The translations under genes were made by a program, and so were the position numbers. Below are positions 4,308 to 5,856 of a DNA stretch of 5,856 bases, piece by piece (positions within the stretch are counted from its first letter, which is position 1; the number at the start of each line of letters is the position of its first letter). Source of the stretch: Bacteroidales bacterium (GTDB lineage: Bacteria > Bacteroidota > Bacteroidia > Bacteroidales > UBA4181); assembly GCA_031259205.1 (NCBI GenBank), contig JAIRLS010000143.1, positions 1-5,856 of the forward strand, given 5' to 3'. A model generated the notes under the pieces. That model ran no database searches. It had not been told where the DNA came from and saw nothing but the letters and a program-made list of their open reading frames with translations.

Positions 4308-5856
4308 ATGAAAAAGTATGGAATCATAGTCGTCTTTACAGCCGCTACATTTGCGGCCGGCGGATGCACGGAGGATATCATGGACGACATCAATAAAGAT
4401 AACAGCAAAGCTTTGTATGTTTCCGCAAAATCCATTGTGTCGGAACTGATCACCTCAACAGCCTTTTCTACCACAGGAGGCGATTTTTCACTCTACGCTT
4501 CCATATATATGGAGCATGAAACGGGTGTCCACGGTCAGGTGTTCAATGCCGAAACCCGTAAGGGCGAACCCGCTTCTTCCACAACGTATGATAACGCATG
4601 GGTAAGTACCTATACCAATATTAAAAATGCCAAACTGGTGATAGCCAAATGTACCGAGGCCGGAGGATTAGACGAAGGCAATGAAGTTACGCTGGGAATA
4701 GCCAAACTTTTGCTGGCCTGTAATGCCGCCATACTGACCGATCTGTTCGGTGACGCGCCGTTCACCGAAGCCGGCGAAACGAATCCCGACGGAACGCCCA
4801 GATACATGCAACCCAGAATTGAGAAACAGGAAGACATCTATAAAGACGTCCTGAAACTGATAGACGAAGCCCTTGTCTGTTTTAACGGTACGGATAACGG
4901 GGTCAACGGAAGTACAGGCGCCAACGACTACATTTACGGAGGCAACAAAGAACAGTGGAAAAAAGCGGCTTACGGTTTAAAAGCCCGCTATACCATGCGT
5001 CTGTTGGGAAGAAGCCTCAATAAAAATACCGACCTGCAAAATATCATATCCTTTGTAAATAATTCTTTCACCGACGCGGGCGAGGAGTTCAAATTTGACC
5101 ACTATGACGGCGAAACAAACGTAAATCCCCTGTTCGGCTTTAACTATAGCCGCGAGGACTTTGGCGCAAGTCGAAGCCTGCTGGAAAAATTTGTGGGATT
5201 AAACGACCCGAGAGCATCCCGGTATTTTACGACCACTGCGAAGATGATTACCGACCCGAGCAAAGTATTCGCAGCGCCCAACGGCAATCCCGAACAAGGT
5301 CAGGGGAATTACGATTTGTCGCTTGTCAGTTATGCCATCACTGCACCTACCCAATTGTTGAGTTATCACGAATTACAGTTTTTAAAAGCGGAAGCCCTTG
5401 CACGACTTGGCGGCAACGACAATATCAACGAGGCCAAAGCCACTCTTAAAAAGGCCGTTATCGCCGGTTTTGCCAACCTGCAAACAGCAGTCGACGCCGC
5501 GCTGGACTGGTGGGAAATTGAAAGCAATGCCGACTTGAGCGCTGATGTAGCGGAAACCTATTTTAACGATGAAGTGGAACCAAGATTTGACGCCCGTCCG
5601 TTGCAGGAAATTGCCGTTCAAAAGTATCTCGCTTTTGCAGGCGCATCAGGCGAAGCCATTGAAGCGTACAATGATTACAGGCGCTGGAAGTATATGGGTG
5701 AAGATTTTATTACATTAGCCAATCCGCACAATGCCATTCTATTCCCTAAACGCTTTTCGTATGGCGTAAGCGATGTGACGAATAATCCTGCCATTCGCGA
5801 AGCCTACGGAAACGGGCAATATGTTTACAGCGAACCGGTATGGTGGGCAGGCGGAA
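4308..5856 (+). CDS. susD-like: SusD/RagB-family nutrient-binding outer-membrane lipoprotein, SusD-like_2 type (3' end cut by window)
   Basis: The frame is open for 516 codons to the window edge. It encodes the surface lipoprotein lid that captures ligand for the SusC barrel. A lipoprotein signal ends at AAGGC with Cys20 as the lipidated residue. The acidic residues after it (TEDIMDD) fit the export signal that moves Bacteroidetes lipoproteins to the cell surface. Motifs of the SusD-like_2 family (PF12771) appear in order: FGDAPFTEA (147-155), QWKKAAYGLKARYTMRL (from 216), ELQFLKAEALARLG (from 355), IAVQKYLAF (from 435), YRRW (457-460) and the C-terminal EPVWW (509-513). Since VWW normally lies close to the end, only a few residues are likely missing. 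It starts 24 nt after the susC stop with no terminator between, so the two are co-transcribed. Ligand unknown. Confidence 0.93.
   Translation, partial: MKKYGIIVVFTAATFAAGGCTEDIMDDINKDNSKALYVSAKSIVSELITSTAFSTTGGDFSLYASIYMEHETGVHGQVFNAETRKGEPASSTTYDNAWVSTYTNIKNAKLVIAKCTEAGGLDEGNEVTLGIAKLLLACNAAILTDLFGDAPFTEAGETNPDGTPRYMQPRIEKQEDIYKDVLKLIDEALVCFNGTDNGVNGSTGANDYIYGGNKEQWKKAAYGLKARYTMRLLGRSLNKNTDLQNIISFVNNSFTDAGEEFKFDHYDGETNVNPLFGFNYSREDFGASRSLLEKFVGLNDPRASRYFTTTAKMITDPSKVFAAPNGNPEQGQGNYDLSLVSYAITAPTQLLSYHELQFLKAEALARLGGNDNINEAKATLKKAVIAGFANLQTAVDAALDWWEIESNADLSADVAETYFNDEVEPRFDARPLQEIAVQKYLAFAGASGEAIEAYNDYRRWKYMGEDFITLANPHNAILFPKRFSYGVSDVTNNPAIREAYGNGQYVYSEPVWWAGG

Noticed and set aside
4157..4396. 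79-codon plus-strand frame spanning the susC-susD junction
   Set aside because: It overlaps the ends of two well-supported genes in a different frame and has no recognisable motif.

Overview
The window reads as a piece of a Bacteroidales (Bacteroidota) chromosome. The main evidence is an adjacent susC-susD gene pair, which is the hallmark outer-membrane nutrient importer of this phylum. It is supported by a Bacteroidetes-type promoter (TTTG, 19 bp, TAnnTTTG), the lack of a clear Shine-Dalgarno sequence, and an AT-rich intergenic region beside coding DNA of moderate GC.

Layout: bases 1-125 hold the C-terminal tail of an upstream gene, a membrane-anchored protein of unknown function. Bases 126-794 contain no convincing gene and are unusually structured. 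The first part (126-370) is AT-rich. Next comes a compact 270-bp element (371-640) bounded by 27-bp terminal inverted repeats with one mismatch and packed with hairpins. These include a GTAG-preceded REP-like hairpin and a perfect 19-bp stem with a 3-nt loop. A predicted promoter (654-684) starts 13 bp past the element, followed by a leader of roughly 100 nt with a GC-rich hairpin. Bases 795-4283 encode a SusC/RagA-family TonB-dependent transporter. After a 24-nt gap, a SusD/RagB lipoprotein of the SusD-like_2 type runs from 4308 off the window end, probably lacking only a few residues.

The two proteins should work together as a pedal-bin importer. SusD is the surface lipoprotein lid that captures a ligand, and SusC is the TonB-powered barrel that imports it. 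No hydrolase, peptidase or regulator lies in the window, so the substrate cannot be named.

The most unusual feature is in SusC. Its N-terminal module, a carboxypeptidase-regulatory-like domain plus TonB box, is tandemly duplicated as an exact, gap-free 318-bp (106-codon) repeat at 849-1484. The copies differ at 13 of 318 bases. The mature protein would therefore carry two N-terminal domains and two TonB boxes in series. The distal copy keeps family-typical residues, while the proximal copy has drifted at several of them. The second point of interest is the hairpin-rich element just upstream of the promoter, which could be a non-autonomous mobile element or an invertible segment.
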